From the NCBI RefSeq assembly GCF_028372415.1, contig NC_092878.1, positions 137,738,250 through 137,802,249 of the forward strand: a stretch of DNA of 64,000 nt. The letters are read 5' to 3'. Position 1 is the stretch's first letter, and each line of letters begins with the position of its first letter. The stretch is from Notamacropus eugenii (taxonomy: Eukaryota > Chordata > Mammalia > Diprotodontia > Macropodidae). The notes beneath the pieces were generated by a model. That model ran no database searches. It was not told where the DNA came from and saw nothing but the letters and a program-made list of their open reading frames with translations. Made by a program: the position numbers and the translations under genes. Positions 44,479-55,449 of the stretch are shown here, piece by piece.

Positions 44479-44601
44479 ATGGTATCATGGCAATCTCACT
44501 CGACATGCTGCAGAAGCACTTCTTCTCTCAAATGGAAGTGATGGAAGTTACCTCTTAAGGGATAGTAATGAGAAGACTGGTCAATACTCTCTTTCCGTGA
44601 G
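44479..44601 (+). CDS. DAPP1: DAPP1 exon 2, first half of the SH2 domain
   Basis: The exon begins with A, the third base of Gly28, then encodes residues 29-68: WYHGNLTRHAAEALLLSNGS followed by DGSYLLRDSNEKTGQYSLSV, plus AG of Arg69. It opens an SH2 domain: Trp29-Tyr-His-Gly start, the alpha-A Arg36 and the FLVRES-like YLLRDS with the phosphotyrosine-binding Arg55. From memory it differs from the human protein at only a few positions. The acceptor is tttcccatttag and the donor gtatgt. The frame stays open 70 codons past the donor (stop at 44810), so intron 2 retention would add a novel tail. Confidence 0.95.
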
Positions 44602-45150
44602 GTATGTTATCCAATCAAGAAATGAGAACAACACAACAGCACTTGGTAATTACACTGATGTAGCTCAAGCTCTGGGCTCATTCTCCCAGCGCCCTCTCTT
44701 ACAGACCCAACCAGACCTCAGCCATTACTTTTTCCCTCAGGATTCTAGGACAGAGGATAATTTTCTAGGAGCAGAGGCTCATGAGCCCCCATCAATGTAT
44801 GTCCCTTATTGATTATCCTTTTATATAATTACCCAGACTTAAATAGTTTTTAGAAAAAGATATTTACTAAGGTAATGTAATAAGAACAGTTGGTACAAGC
44901 TCCCTTCCAAACCTGGAACCCACTCACAACAACCATATGCAAAGTCCAGGGAAAAGTGGGTTCAAGCTTAGAGAACATGAAGCAAAAAGAATAAGTCTTT
45001 GCTTATAGAAGTCCTTCAGTTAGAAGTCCTCTTCTCACCTTCATAACCTGACCCCTCCATGGAAGTACTCTTAGGTATGGTGTGTCTTTCTACTGAATAC
45101 TTTATAAAGTCCTGAAGCTGCCTTTCCTTAGTGTGTCTAGCTGATCCTTA
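44602..45150. other. Start of intron 2
   Basis: No recognisable exon or repeat. Confidence 0.45.
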
Positions 45151-45156
45151 GCTCCT

Positions 45157-45173
45157 GATATAGACAGACAGAC

Positions 45174-45218
<45 letters not shown>

Positions 45219-45262
45219 TAGATATAGATATAGATATAGATATAGATATAGATATAGATATA
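45157..45262. repeat. (GACA)n(GATA)n(GATATA)n compound microsatellite
   Basis: gaca units, then about twelve gata units, then gatata units, in perfect order. Confidence 0.95.
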
Positions 45263-45540
45263 TTCCCATCAGCTCTTCTACAGATGCTGTTAGAACACTG
45301 ATGAGAACTCCAAGTTGAAGTCCAGGAGGTCATCCTCTGGTTAAGGTGGGAGAGTCAAAGATTCTTCTCTCCTCCACCCAAAATGATTCTTTCTCAGGAA
45401 TTTGACTAGAACTATTCTCTCTTTTACTAGAAAACTAGGCTCCTTTATATAAGAACCATAGAGTATAACTGAGACTTTTAAGCCCATCCCAACAAACCTT
45501 CTTTATATTGTTAATTCCTCAAGACCTTAGCTTGGAAAGG
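45263..45540. other. Intron 2, nothing recognised
   Basis: No exon or repeat recognised. Confidence 0.4.
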
Positions 45541-45544
45541 CTAG

Positions 45545-45745
45545 TGACCCCCCTGCATCCTGAGCCATCTCCTGTTGTCCTGATCCATATTTGTCCACTG
45601 GACCCAGATGGCTCTGGAGGAGAAAGTGAGGCTAGTGATTTTTCACAGCTCTCCTCTCTCACTTAAATCCAGTTCACTTGCATGTCATGCCATCATCTCC
45701 CTGATGTCATGGTCCCTTTGAGAATGAAAAACAAGCAGCAGCAAT
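45545..45745 (+). repeat. RTE-tailed composite SINE, 3' part
   Basis: gttgtcctgatccatatttg, agatggctctggaggagaaa, gtgaggctagtgatttttca, tgatgtcatggtccctttga, gaatgaaaaacaa. It has the same tail as 25262-25567 in the opposite orientation; the tRNA-type head is missing. Confidence 0.7.
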
Positions 45746-45749
45746 CCTT

Positions 45750-46320
45750 TCACTCCTTCCAAATGGCTTTCACTCCTTCCCAGTTGTTCAAAGATCTCAA
45801 ACCTAACATAATTCCCTTGATTGATAGACTAAGTATGTTCTTACCTGGTTAATGTAGTTACTTTAAGTGGGAAGGAATAATTGATTTAATTGACACCCTC
45901 CCTCATCTCACACTTAGATCTCCTTTACCTCCCACTTTTATACCACTGGATCACAAATCTGCGTTGCTATTTTGGACAATTTGGTCAAAGAGCTCCCATA
46001 CCTGAATGATAAAACAGCTAAATCATCCTTGCTCACTCAAAATTAGAATTATGCCAGTGACAAAAGCTGCATCTTTGATGGATTATGTCTGTCCAGTACT
46101 TTTCAGGAAATTAAACAATATAGAATTCTTTCCATTCACAGATTACTCATTAGGATGGCAATGAGATATGAAGATGCATATTTAATCTGAATGATAGTAC
46201 ATGATGACGGTTCCCAGATGTTGTCAACATTTGCTTTATTTTATGTAGTATGAACATCCTAACCAAACATGGTGGGAGCTGCATTAGGGTGTTTTGTTGT
46301 CTTTAATGATGAGACCTACA
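45750..46320. other. Intron 2, nothing recognised
   Basis: Includes a short duplication of ctttcactccttcc (45746-45780). No gene seen. Confidence 0.4.
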
Positions 46321-46324
46321 AGAA

Positions 46325-46500
46325 GAATCTTCCTCTTGAAGGCAGTGTGGTACAGTGGAGCAAGGACTGTCTCTCAAGGCAGGGGCCAGGATTCCAATCT
46401 GCCTCTGTCACTTCTTTCATGACCTTGGGTGAGCCAGTTACTCAATTACCCTTGGCTTCAGTTTCTTCACTTGTAAAACAAGGCATTTAGATTTGTTGGT
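46325..46500 (+). repeat. MIR-like SINE
   Basis: aaggcagtgtggtacagtgg, gccaggattccaatctgcct, tgaccttgggtgagccagtt and tcagtttcttcacttgtaaa. Confidence 0.7.
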
Positions 46501-46689
46501 GCCCCTAACGTATAATCCTATTCAGTTCCCTAAGGGTCAAGGATCGAGAAGTTGCAACATCACTACCTTACTTTTGTAAAGTTCAGAAAAAGGAGCCTAT
46601 TAGAAACAGTTTTTAAATCTTTAGAGCCACAACTAGAAATAAGTTGGTGAGGGAACAAACTTAAACATGGTCAATGTTTTTTTTTTTAA

Positions 46690-47040
46690 TAATAATTTAT
46701 TGACTTTAAGGTTTCCAAAGAATTTTCCTCATAACAACCCTTTATGGAAGACATTTCAAGTGTTATGATTCTTATTTCATAGATAAAAAACCAAGAGGTT
46801 CATAGTACTGCTCAAGCCCCTACAACCTGGAAGTGTCAGAGCTAGGACCTAGACCCCATCTCCAGTCTCCAAATCCAATGCACTTTGCCTCAAATCATTC
46901 TGCCTCTTGCAATCAATCAATCAATAGACATTTATGAAGCAGCTTTTATGTGCCAGGAACTGTGCTAAGCATGGGGGATACAAAAAGAGGCAAAAGGCAA
47001 TTCCTACTCTCAAGGAGTTTATAATCTGAATGAATGAATA
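46690..47040 (-). repeat. MIR/CORE fragment followed by an old tail
   Basis: 46690-46870 reads as antisense CORE-SINE (ctcataacaaccctttatgg, cttatttcatagataaaaaa). 46905-47040 reads aatcaatcaatcaatagaca, tatgtgccaggaactgtgct, ctactctcaaggagtttata, the 5' piece of the ancient repeat family of 7135, on +. Confidence 0.55.
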
Positions 47041-47482
47041 TACAGGTCACCATTAATGTTCTCAATGCCTAAACACTGTGGGACATCCATGAAGATAGCC
47101 ACTCCTATAGGAAACATCATATAAGTCTGTGTGTGTGTGTTTTCTACATATGCCCTATTCCTTTTCTGCATCACGCTACACCCTTTTTAGAACTAAATAT
47201 GTAAGGGCCCTTCAGAGAGGTAGGGAAATGAACACACAAGGGAGATTGCTCCCCTGGCATTCTGTCCAAGAGGGGAATCCAGTTTTGCATCTACTCTGCA
47301 AAGTAGAATTTGTCTAATCCCCAAGGTCATTGCCCTGACAAAATTTAACCGCTGCATCAGATGTCTTAGTTCTTGGACAATAATGACTGGAATCCTATCA
47401 GGATTGTGTGGTTCTATTCAAAAATGATGAATTTCACATACATAATAGATATGTATAGATAATAAATGTTTTTCCCTTTCAG
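47041..47482. other. 3' end of intron 2
   Basis: Ends in gtttttccctttcag, a strong acceptor for exon 3. A short (GT)n run lies at 47128-47140. Confidence 0.5.
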
Positions 47483-47616
47483 AGCCAAAGAGTCTGTCAA
47501 ACACTTTCATGTAGAATACACAGGCTATTCATTCAAGTTTGGCTTTAACGAGTTCTCAAGTTTGAAGGAGTTTGTCAATCATTTCGCAAACCAGCCTTTA
47601 ATTGGGAGTGAAACAG
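47483..47616 (+). CDS. DAPP1: DAPP1 exon 3, second part of the SH2 domain
   Basis: Starts with A, completing Arg69 (AG|A), and encodes residues 70-113: AKESVKHFHVEYTGYSFKFG, FNEFSSLKEFVNHFANQPLI, GSET, then the first base of Gly114. It covers the beta-D strand with KHFHV, the FNEFSSLKEFVNHF helix and the start of the closing loop of the SH2 domain. Donor gtaagc, phase 1. It is nearly identical to the placental protein as recalled. The last part of the SH2 domain is expected in exon 4, outside the window. The reading frame continues past the donor to a stop ending at 47744. Confidence 0.95.
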
Positions 47617-47619
47617 GTA

Positions 47620-47775
47620 AGCTGTGTGTAAATGGGAGCCTTGCAAGAGGTTGTTTGAGGGATGGAGAAAGAAGATGGAACATGGGAACCAAAAATTCCA
47701 TAATTGTAATGATTTGTCACCTACACGGGTCTTTGAATAGGTGAATTTTGAGTTCATCTTCTTTAGAGTCAATGT
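47620..47775. other. Start of intron 3
   Basis: Nothing recognised apart from the open frame continuing from exon 3. Confidence 0.45.
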
Positions 47776-47779
47776 ACTA

Positions 47780-48030
47780 TTATCTTGTTACTGGCTTTGA
47801 ATCAGAAAACACGATTTCAAATCTGATACCTATTGTGTAACCCGGGCCAAGTCATTTAACCTCTGTTTGCCTTAGTTTCCACAACCATTAAATGGGAATA
47901 ATAATAGAACCTAGATTCTACCTCCTAGAGATAGGGTGACGATCAAAGGAAGTCATATTTGGAAAGGGGGAAAAGGTGCTTGATCCAATGCTTAGCACAT
48001 AGAGGTAGCACATATGGAAACTCTTATTCC
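47780..48030 (+). repeat. MIR/CORE-SINE
   Basis: gatttcaaatctgataccta, gggccaagtcatttaacctc, tctgtttgccttagtttcca and a tail with cttagcacatagaggtagca. Diverged. Confidence 0.65.
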
Positions 48031-48394
48031 CTTCCCATCTTCCCCTCCCCCTCCTTCAAGTAACTCCAAGACTAAAATCTGCACTAGTGAAATTATTCCT
48101 CATTAGGGAGTTCCTTATGCCACAAAAATAACAATTAAAAAAAAGTCAAGTTTAGAATTTTAGAACAGAAAAGGATGTTGTTGTCAAAATCTTTTTTCTT
48201 TAGATAGGTTTAAGTGAAAAAAAGAAACCAGGTGTTGAGGAATACAGCATGGGAACTCCCTTTAGAAATACAGAGAGGTAACCTTCCAGTACAGAACTTT
48301 AAATTCTCTGGGAGTTGTCTGGAAAGTTAAGTGACTGACCTATCCTGACCCCAAGACCAGCTCTCTGTAAAGGTTGTTTGGGCTGTTTATCATT

Positions 48395-48640
48395 AGAGCA
48401 GCAAGGTGGAGTAGTGGATAGAGTACCAGGAGTCCTACAGGAAGGATGACCTGAGTTCAAATCTGACTTCAGATATTTACTAGCTGTGTGAGCCTGGGGA
48501 AGTCACTTAACTCTGCTTGCCTCAGTTTCCTCATCTGTAAAGTGAGCTAGAGAAGGAAATGGCAAACCACTGTAGTATCTTTACCAAGAAAACCCCGGGT
48601 GGGATCACAAAGAGTTGGACACAATTGAAAAATGAATAAA
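48395..48640 (+). repeat. MAR1 SINE
   Basis: gagcagcaaggtggagtagt, gacctgagttcaaatctgac, ggaagtcacttaactctgct, gaaggaaatggcaaaccact and aagagttggacacaattgaa. Full length. Confidence 0.88.
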
Positions 48641-48644
48641 ATAG

Positions 48645-49300
48645 CAAAAAATCATAAGAAAATGCCAACACGAAGTACCTAAGGTCTCTCTTCAACCCCA
48701 CCTTAGAACTCTGCACACACACACGCAAATATCTGTGGATTTGATGAATCAATAGTGTCGAAAAACCCCTTGTTAGTGAAGGTGTTTTTGTTTTTATCAA
48801 TAAGGAAGTATCCACAAGACATAAAGACGAAACAGTGACAAGATGGATTTTGGGGCTCTTTACAATTCCCTGTCTTCACTGACCAGTAATTGAAACAAGA
48901 GCTATTAAACTATGGGGGAGTTGCCCACTAATATCAATTTAATAATTCTTTGTAATCCTGAGATATATTGTCATTGACATCCTTCAGCCATGAGAATCAG
49001 ACGAGGGAATGTAAGAAACTATCTCAAAAAGCAAAAGAGCTGCAATTACAACCCAAAACATGTTCTATAAATTTGAGCCCAATATTAATGGGAACAGATG
49101 GACCTTTAATAAAATATGGCTATGAATGGGAAGTATGGAAGAAAGAGAAAGAGGGGAGCTGGAAATACACACCCACCAAATCCACAAGGGAGTGGTGAAG
49201 TAAGTTCTGTGGTCTCTTAATGAGACTAGGAGCTATGGGGAAATAGGATAAAAGCAATGGAGAAGAGGAACTGGAATAGGGATAGTGGAAGGGAAGTCTC
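48645..49300. other. Intron 3, nothing recognised
   Basis: No exon or confident repeat seen. Confidence 0.4.
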
Positions 49301-49303
49301 TTT

Positions 49304-49499
49304 GGAAGGAAGGAAGGAAGGAAAGAAGGAACGGAGGAAGGAAGGAAGGAAGGAAGGAAGGAAGGAAGGAAGGAAGGAAGGAAGGAAGGAAGGAAGGGAG
49401 GGAGGGAGGGAGGGAGGGAGGGAGGGAGGGAGGAAGGAAGGAAGGAAGGAAGGAAGGAAGGAAGGAAGGAAGGAAGGAAGAAAGGAAGGAAGGAAGGAA
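49304..49499. repeat. (GGAA)n with a central (GGGA)n block
   Basis: About 196 bases of ggaa/gaag units, with pure gggagggaggga at 49395-49432. The GGGA block satisfies the G-quadruplex rule several times over. GGAA is the core ETS-factor binding word. Long open frames of Lys-Glu-Gly-Arg here are not genes. Confidence 0.95.
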
Positions 49500-50520
49500 T
49501 TTAAGTAAATTCAAAAAAATTGGGATAGGACAGATAATGGGAAAGGGAACAGGGAAGACCCTGTAGGGTTAGCTTCAAAATAGCATAAGGAAAATTAATT
49601 ACAGAGACTAAGTATTGACTTTGAAGATGAAGGGAATAAAAATCAATACCGAAGAAATAAGTGAGGGTAAACACAAGCCTAATAATAATAACTTTAAAAG
49701 TGAATAGACCAAAGAAATCTAATAAAATGACATCCAACAATCTCAACCAAAAAAAAAATCTAAAAACAAAAATACATCTGGAATAAAATGAGGAGACCAA
49801 ACTAAAATATATTATATATCAGCTGATTCCAAAAGAGCAAGAGTTGCAACTATGATATCAGACAAAGCAAAAATTAAACTTCTCAGTGTTGTGAGAGATA
49901 AACTATACTGGGCTTAAATGAACCATATAGACCATGAAGTAATATCATTACTAAATGCACATCCATGAAATGGCATCCTATCTAAAGTAGCAGAGGAAGA
50001 GTTAACTGAACCACAAAAAGACATAGAAGTTAACATAATTATAGGACGCTTAATCTCTTCTCCTAGAGCTAGATTAATCTGACAGAAAGATAGACAAAAA
50101 AGGAAAATAGGAAATTGAACCAACTGCTGAAGAAGTTAGATCTAAAAGACTGTTTCCTCTGAAAGGAAATATTAAAGAATATACATATTTCTCAACATCA
50201 TATTTGCAAAAATAGGCCATATGCCGGGGCGTAAAGAAGTTACAAACAAATGTTTAAAAAACATGAATACCATGCATGTTCTTTATAGAACATAACAATA
50301 AAATGGTCATTAATATAGACAGCACAAGCAAAAAGTGCAGATATAAATAGAAACAATAATGGTATCCTGAATAATGAGATTCAAAGAAGAAATCACAGAA
50401 ACCATCAATAGCTGTGTGAAAGACTGATAATAATGAGACAACATGGCAAAGTTTCTGGAATGCTGTTAAAGCAGTACTCATTGGGAAAAAAAATCTTGTG
50501 TAAAAATATTTACACGAACT
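49500..50520 (+). repeat. L1 ORF2 fragment (endonuclease region)
   Basis: agctgattccaaaagagcaa, gatatcagacaaagcaaaaa, gaccatgaagtaatatcatt and aaagacatagaagttaacat match the order of the ORF2 segment at 14030-14280, with continuing similarity to 14500 (aaaaataggccatatgccgg). Many stops. Confidence 0.65.
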
Positions 50521-50525
50521 ACCTA

Positions 50526-50629
<104 letters not shown>

Positions 50630-52400
50630 CTTGAATCTGGGTCTTTAAAAAACATTCTAACTATAAAAGTTTTGATGAGATTAATTCAGAACACAGCTCA
50701 AGATGCTTGTGTTCTCATTCTACACCTTTTCGTAAAATCTTTAAAATGAACGTTTTAAAAAAGGCGAACTTAGTGGATAGAGATGGGGAGCTGACATCAG
50801 AACAATCTCTATCTTATACTGGCTCTATGAATATGAGTAAATCACTTATATCTCAGGGTTACGTTAACTCCAGACTAGAAGTTGCGGAACAGGTACAGAG
50901 CTGCATCGACTGAGGAAGTTTCTTCACTAGTGAAAGTTTCTTCCCTTAAAGCATGAGGTCACAGATCCAGAGGGGAAAATGAAACAAAACAAAGCAAAAA
51001 AAAAGGAAAGAAAAAATCTGCAAAATGGGGAAAGAGAGGATTAAGTGCTCTGTAGGCTCTCTCCCAGTTGTAATGATCCGTTTCCTAATCCCTCTTTTTC
51101 TTGACTATGGACTGTATTAAACCATTCCAAATTGCATAAGAAGTTGCTATTGACTAATTTCCTGTTTACTTTTACACACAGAGTTCTTCAAACACTTGAA
51201 ACTTAATTTTAAAGTATAAAACTTCTTTTTTAAGTGAGCAGTGATTACAAAACCAATTCCCATCAATAATTTAAACACATAAAGTCAGTAAGGGTTTTCT
51301 CATTACTAATACTTTATTTTGTATAGACTGCAATCGAGCTTTTAGCTTGTTAAATGATGCTTAACTGAAGCTCTTACTTGTTTATAAAAAGCACCCAAAT
51401 TGTCAAAGAATCAAACATGAAGGTGAGCCAAAGGGCAATGAGAAGAATTATGTGGAATGTACTTGGTCATACAAGACATCTATAGTCAATCTCTTGCCCC
51501 TTTAATCAGCCAGTCAGCATTACGAAATAAAATTTCAAGTCAGCTATTGCATAGATCTGGACTTCCCTCTTTTCACACATGCTTCCAAGCCAAAAAAAAT
51601 TCTATTTGTTGCTGGGTTGTTTTTTTGGTTTTTTTTTAATGTTGAACTTCCACTAATCTTAAGATTCTACTTCTTGGCTGAAGGAAGTTACTACACTATC
51701 ATAGTTACTTTATAAGGTTTTATCACAATTTCCTTATAAAGTTAAGCCCTGCCTCCTCAAAGGTCTCTGTGACACATATTTATTTAAACCCTAAAATGAT
51801 TCAAAATTAATTTTAAGACTTATAAAACCTCTGGAGGTGATCAGAGACTTTGAGATTTTCCATGGCAAAGAATAGCTGGTTTTGTGTTCTTTCCCCTCCT
51901 TAAAACAATAGAAGAAAAGCAATTTTAAAAGCCACCTAAATAACTGATTGGCTCGGGGTGGGGAGACACATAATAAAATGCATTGACTTAGCATTCTTTT
52001 GACTTTGAAACCTCTGAATATCATAAGAAAATATTGTAATGTGCTTTGTATAAAGAGTGGAGTGCTATTTGCAAAGCACAGCTGATTAACCATAGATGTA
52101 GTGTGGGGAGAATCCTTTGAGCTTTAAAACAAAGGCGTTTATACAGGGTGTCCCAAAGGTTTTAAAGCTATTAAAGTTTTCAGCAACACATGAAAATAGA
52201 AGAGGAGCACGAACAGATACAAGAAGAGAAACTTACCTTGTTTCCACTTCTTCAAATTAGCAGAGATTAAGACCGCACCAAGACCCTATATTTGATCCTA
52301 GTGGAAGCCAATGAAGTGTGTTAAGTTGTAAGGAAAGTGCTCTTTAAACCAAGAGAACTCCTATTATTGGGTTTAGATGATCTTCTCCAAAGTCCCTTCA
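50630..52400. other. Intron 3, nothing recognised
   Basis: 1.8 kb with no named repeat, one of the longest such stretches in the window. No exon-like block with flanking splice signals and coding pattern was found. Confidence 0.4.
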
Positions 52401-52404
52401 TTCT

Positions 52405-52655
52405 CACGACCCTGCTGTTCTTTGGTCCTTTCAATCATATTTGACTCTTCATGGCATCATTTGGGGTTTTCTTAGCAAGGATGTGGGAGTGGTTTGCCAT
52501 TTTCTCCTTCAGCTCATTTTATGGATGAGGAAACTGAGGCAAACAGGGTTAAGTAAGTTTTCTAGGGTCACACTAAGGCCAGTTTTGAACTCAAGAAGAT
52601 GAGTCTTCCTGACTCCTGGTCTGGTGTTCTATCCACTGTACCACCTAGCTGTCCA
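52405..52655 (-). repeat. MAR1 SINE
   Basis: On + it reads ttcatggcatcatttggggt, tttctccttcagctcatttt, ggatgaggaaactgaggcaa and ttttgaactcaagaagatga. It closes with accacctagctgtcc. Full length. Confidence 0.87.
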
Positions 52656-52729
52656 TTTAATAATAATAGCTAACATTTATATAGCACTAAAGCACAGGTC
52701 TATTCAGTAACAATGACTCCCTAATCAGT

Positions 52730-53275
52730 AATAGTGGCTCCCTATTGTCTCTATGATCACATATAAAGCCTGTATTTGGCTTTTTAAGATCTTCATCCTT
52801 TGGACATTTCTTACTTTTCCAGTCTTCTTATACCTTCATCTTTTTCCTGTGCTCTATAATCCAGTGACACTCTTTCCCTGTCATTCCTCAGACACAGGAC
52901 ACTCCTCCTAACTCTGGGCATTTTCACTAGCTATCCCCCATGTCTCCAATGCTCTCCCTCCTTTTCTCCACCTTTTGGCTTCCCTAACTTCCTTCAAGCC
53001 TCAGTTAAAGTCCTACCTTCTACAAGAAGCCTTTTCTGGTCCTCCTTAATCTTAGTGCTTCCCCTCTGAGATTATCAACAATTTACCTTGTACATATCTT
53101 GTTCATATGTAGTTGTTTGCACATTGTCTCCCCCTTTACACTCTGAGCTCCTTTGGGGTTGGGAGGAGGAGTATTCTTTTGGTTTGGTTGGTTTTGCTGT
53201 TCTTTGGATTTCCCAGACTGAGCACAGTGCTTGGCACACAGTAGGTCCTTAATAAATTCTTGTTGACTTGAATTG
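52730..53275 (+). repeat. L2 LINE 3' end
   Basis: tgtctctatgatcacatata, cattcctcagacacaggaca, ttccttcaagcctcagttaa, tctacaagaagccttttctg and ctccccctttacactctgag. It then runs to the terminal gcacagtgcttggcacacag and taggtccttaataaattct. Clear L2 order. Confidence 0.8.
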
Positions 53276-53279
53276 ACTT

Positions 53280-53660
53280 TAAGATTTATAAGTTTTATTT
53301 AATCTTCATAACAATTCTGATATAGATCCCCCTTTTACAGATAACAAGACTTGAAGGTTAGATACTATTATCCCCATTTTGTAGACAAAAAAACTGAAGC
53401 TTAGAGAGATTAAGTGACTTACCCAGGACCACATAACTTATATCGAATCCAGGTTGCCTCATTTGCAGTATGCCATAGGTATAGAATGGAAGGGCTTGAT
53501 TAGGAGCCAAGAAAACTGAGTAAGACTCCAGCACTTAGCAGCTGTAAGGGTGAATGGACACATCATTTAATCTCCCTAAGTTTCAGTTTCCTCATCAGAA
53601 AATGAGGATGTGTAATATTTATACCATGTAACTCACATATGAGAAATACTTGGTGAACCT
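53280..53660. repeat. MIR-like pieces, - then +
   Basis: 53280-53440 is antisense (ttatccccattttgtagaca, gcttagagagattaagtgac). 53490-53610 is sense (cattgaacatctccc-like tail with agtttcagtttcctcatcag). Confidence 0.6.
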
Positions 53661-53664
53661 CACA

Positions 53665-54020
53665 TCATTATGCAAATAGAATTTCTTAAGACTTGCCAAG
53701 CCACTTTTCTAGAATCTAGGGGAAAAACCAAATTGAAAAACAGCCTGCAGACTACTAGGGAAGACAAAACATGGACACAAATAAGGGTAAAACAGTATAA
53801 GGTAGAATACCATAAGGACAAAGGTGAGATTCAGAAAAGGTGCTGGAATAAATCAGAGGAAGAAGAGCTTATTCCCAATGGAGGGAGAGGAGGATGAAGA
53901 AGAAGAGATTTGGGGTCAATGTTGCATGGAGAAAATTGTCTAGAACTAGATTTGATGAAGGGTAGTATTTCAGCAGACAGAGATGTGTAGGAAGGACCTT
54001 CCAGGTATGACTACCTTGCC
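53665..54020. other. Intron 3, nothing recognised
   Basis: A purine-rich stretch around 53840-53910 with no coding support. Confidence 0.4.
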
Positions 54021-54024
54021 TACC

Positions 54025-54215
54025 TGAACCCTTGAAATCTCCAGTTGTCCTGATCGATATCTGGTTGCTGAACCCAAATGGCTCTGGAGAAGAAAGTGAG
54101 GCTGGTGACCTTGTACAGCCCTCCCTCCCTCAGAACAAAGTCCATTTCAAGCCATGTCATCATCTCCTGATGTCATGGTCCTCTTTGAGAACCAAGGACA
54201 AACCACAATTGGAAA
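54025..54215 (+). repeat. RTE-tailed composite SINE, 3' part
   Basis: tcctgatcgatatctggttg, aaatggctctggagaagaaa, gtgaggctggtgaccttgta, cagccctccctccctcagaa, atgtcatggtcctctttgag. Closely related to 45545-45745. Confidence 0.75.
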
Positions 54216-54494
54216 AGAGAAAGATTACAGGCTCAAGGACTACTGAGAAGACCTTAAAGAACCCAGAGCTTGAATTCCTGAGTGAAGAGGAGAGGATGGA
54301 TGCAAATCCATCACTGGAGAATCGTCTGAATTTTACACTGCAGAGCATCAGAGAACAGTCAGTTCTGTGAACCGACTCTCACCAGCTCTCTATACTGGTG
54401 ATCTGCTTAGCCCATGAATTATCACATAGGGTTCAGTGGAATACAGAGCTTGTGTCTCTCAGATACATGAAAAGCCCTTTTCAAAATACGTTGA

Positions 54495-54605
54495 GTGTGG
54501 GGCAGCTAGCTAGCTCAGTAGATAGAGCACCAGCCCTGCAGTCAAGAGGACCTGAGTTCAGATCTAGCCTCACTTAATCTTAATTGCCTCAAAAAGAAAA
54601 ATGAA
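54495..54605 (+). repeat. MAR1 SINE head, 3' truncated
   Basis: gtggggcagctagctagctc, gatagagcaccagccctgca and aggacctgagttcagatcta, then a direct jump to an A-rich tail. Confidence 0.8.
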
Positions 54606-54624
54606 GAATGGATAAAGTATCATG

Positions 54625-54872
54625 GTTATGTGTTGTTCAGTTGTGTTGATGCTTTGTGACCCCATTTGGGGTTTTCTTGGCAGAGATACTGCAGTGGTTT
54701 GCCATTTCCTTCTCTAGCTCATTCCTTAGATGAGGAAGCTAGGGGATGCCAGGTTAAATGACTTGCCCAGGGTCACACAGCTAGTCAGGGTCTGAGGTCA
54801 GATTTGAACTCAAAGATAAGTCTTACTGACTCTAAGCCCGGGGCTCTATTCCCTGAGCCACCTAGCTGCCCC
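54625..54872 (-). repeat. MAR1 SINE
   Basis: On + it reads gtgttgttcagttgtgttga, gaccccatttggggttttct, gcccagggtcacacagctag, tcagatttgaactcaaagat and gagccacctagctgcccc. Full length, facing the copy at 54495. Confidence 0.88.
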
Positions 54873-54879
54873 CAAAATA

Positions 54880-55445
54880 CTGACTACACATGCTAATAGT
54901 GATCTGATTGGTAACGGGTATTTGACAGGCTCTCTCTCCTAACCAAAGAATGTAAGTTGCTTCTCCCTTTGTGGTGTTTAATAACATTCACCACTATTAT
55001 TTGAACCATTAGGGCTGTGGGTTGGTTTTCACTTGACCAAACTTTCCAGGTAATCCAAACAACTTACTTCTCTAGGTTCCTATTTTCTCCGCTATGAAAA
55101 TGAAGGTACTTTCCACCTGCCTGTGTTACAATATACCCTGGCAGAAGGTCAGCCCTTCAGGGTCATGGAACATTTCCTTTTTCTCATTTTCCTCAGTGCC
55201 TTACATTGTGCCTGACATACAGTAGATGATATATGCTTCCTGATTGATTGATTGCTACATTGGAGCATTTGGGAACAAACTACAGAACAGATGAAATGAT
55301 TATTCACACCAACATGGTTTGGGACATTGAATCTTCCTCATGATGATGAAAGAATGTCTTTAATATTCACTTGTACCTCTGCGAGTAGAGATTTGAAGGG
55401 AATGAATGTAGAGCACACCTTTTCTGCTGCTTATAGTCTTGAAGT
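54880..55445. other. Intron 3, nothing recognised
   Basis: A short L2/MIR-like tail near 55195-55255 (gtgcctgacatacagtagat). No exon seen. Confidence 0.4.
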
Positions 55446-55449
55446 TGCC

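Noticed and set aside
49233..49566. Lys-Glu-Gly-Arg and Phe-Leu-Pro-Ser repeat proteins
   Set aside because: Translation of the (GGAA)n array on both strands.
53670..54370. Possible DAPP1 exon 4 (acidic frame with SEEEELIPNG)
   Set aside because: It loosely resembles the acidic linker of DAPP1 but lacks the expected flanking residues, has no phase-1 acceptor in the right place, and overlaps an RTE-tailed SINE.
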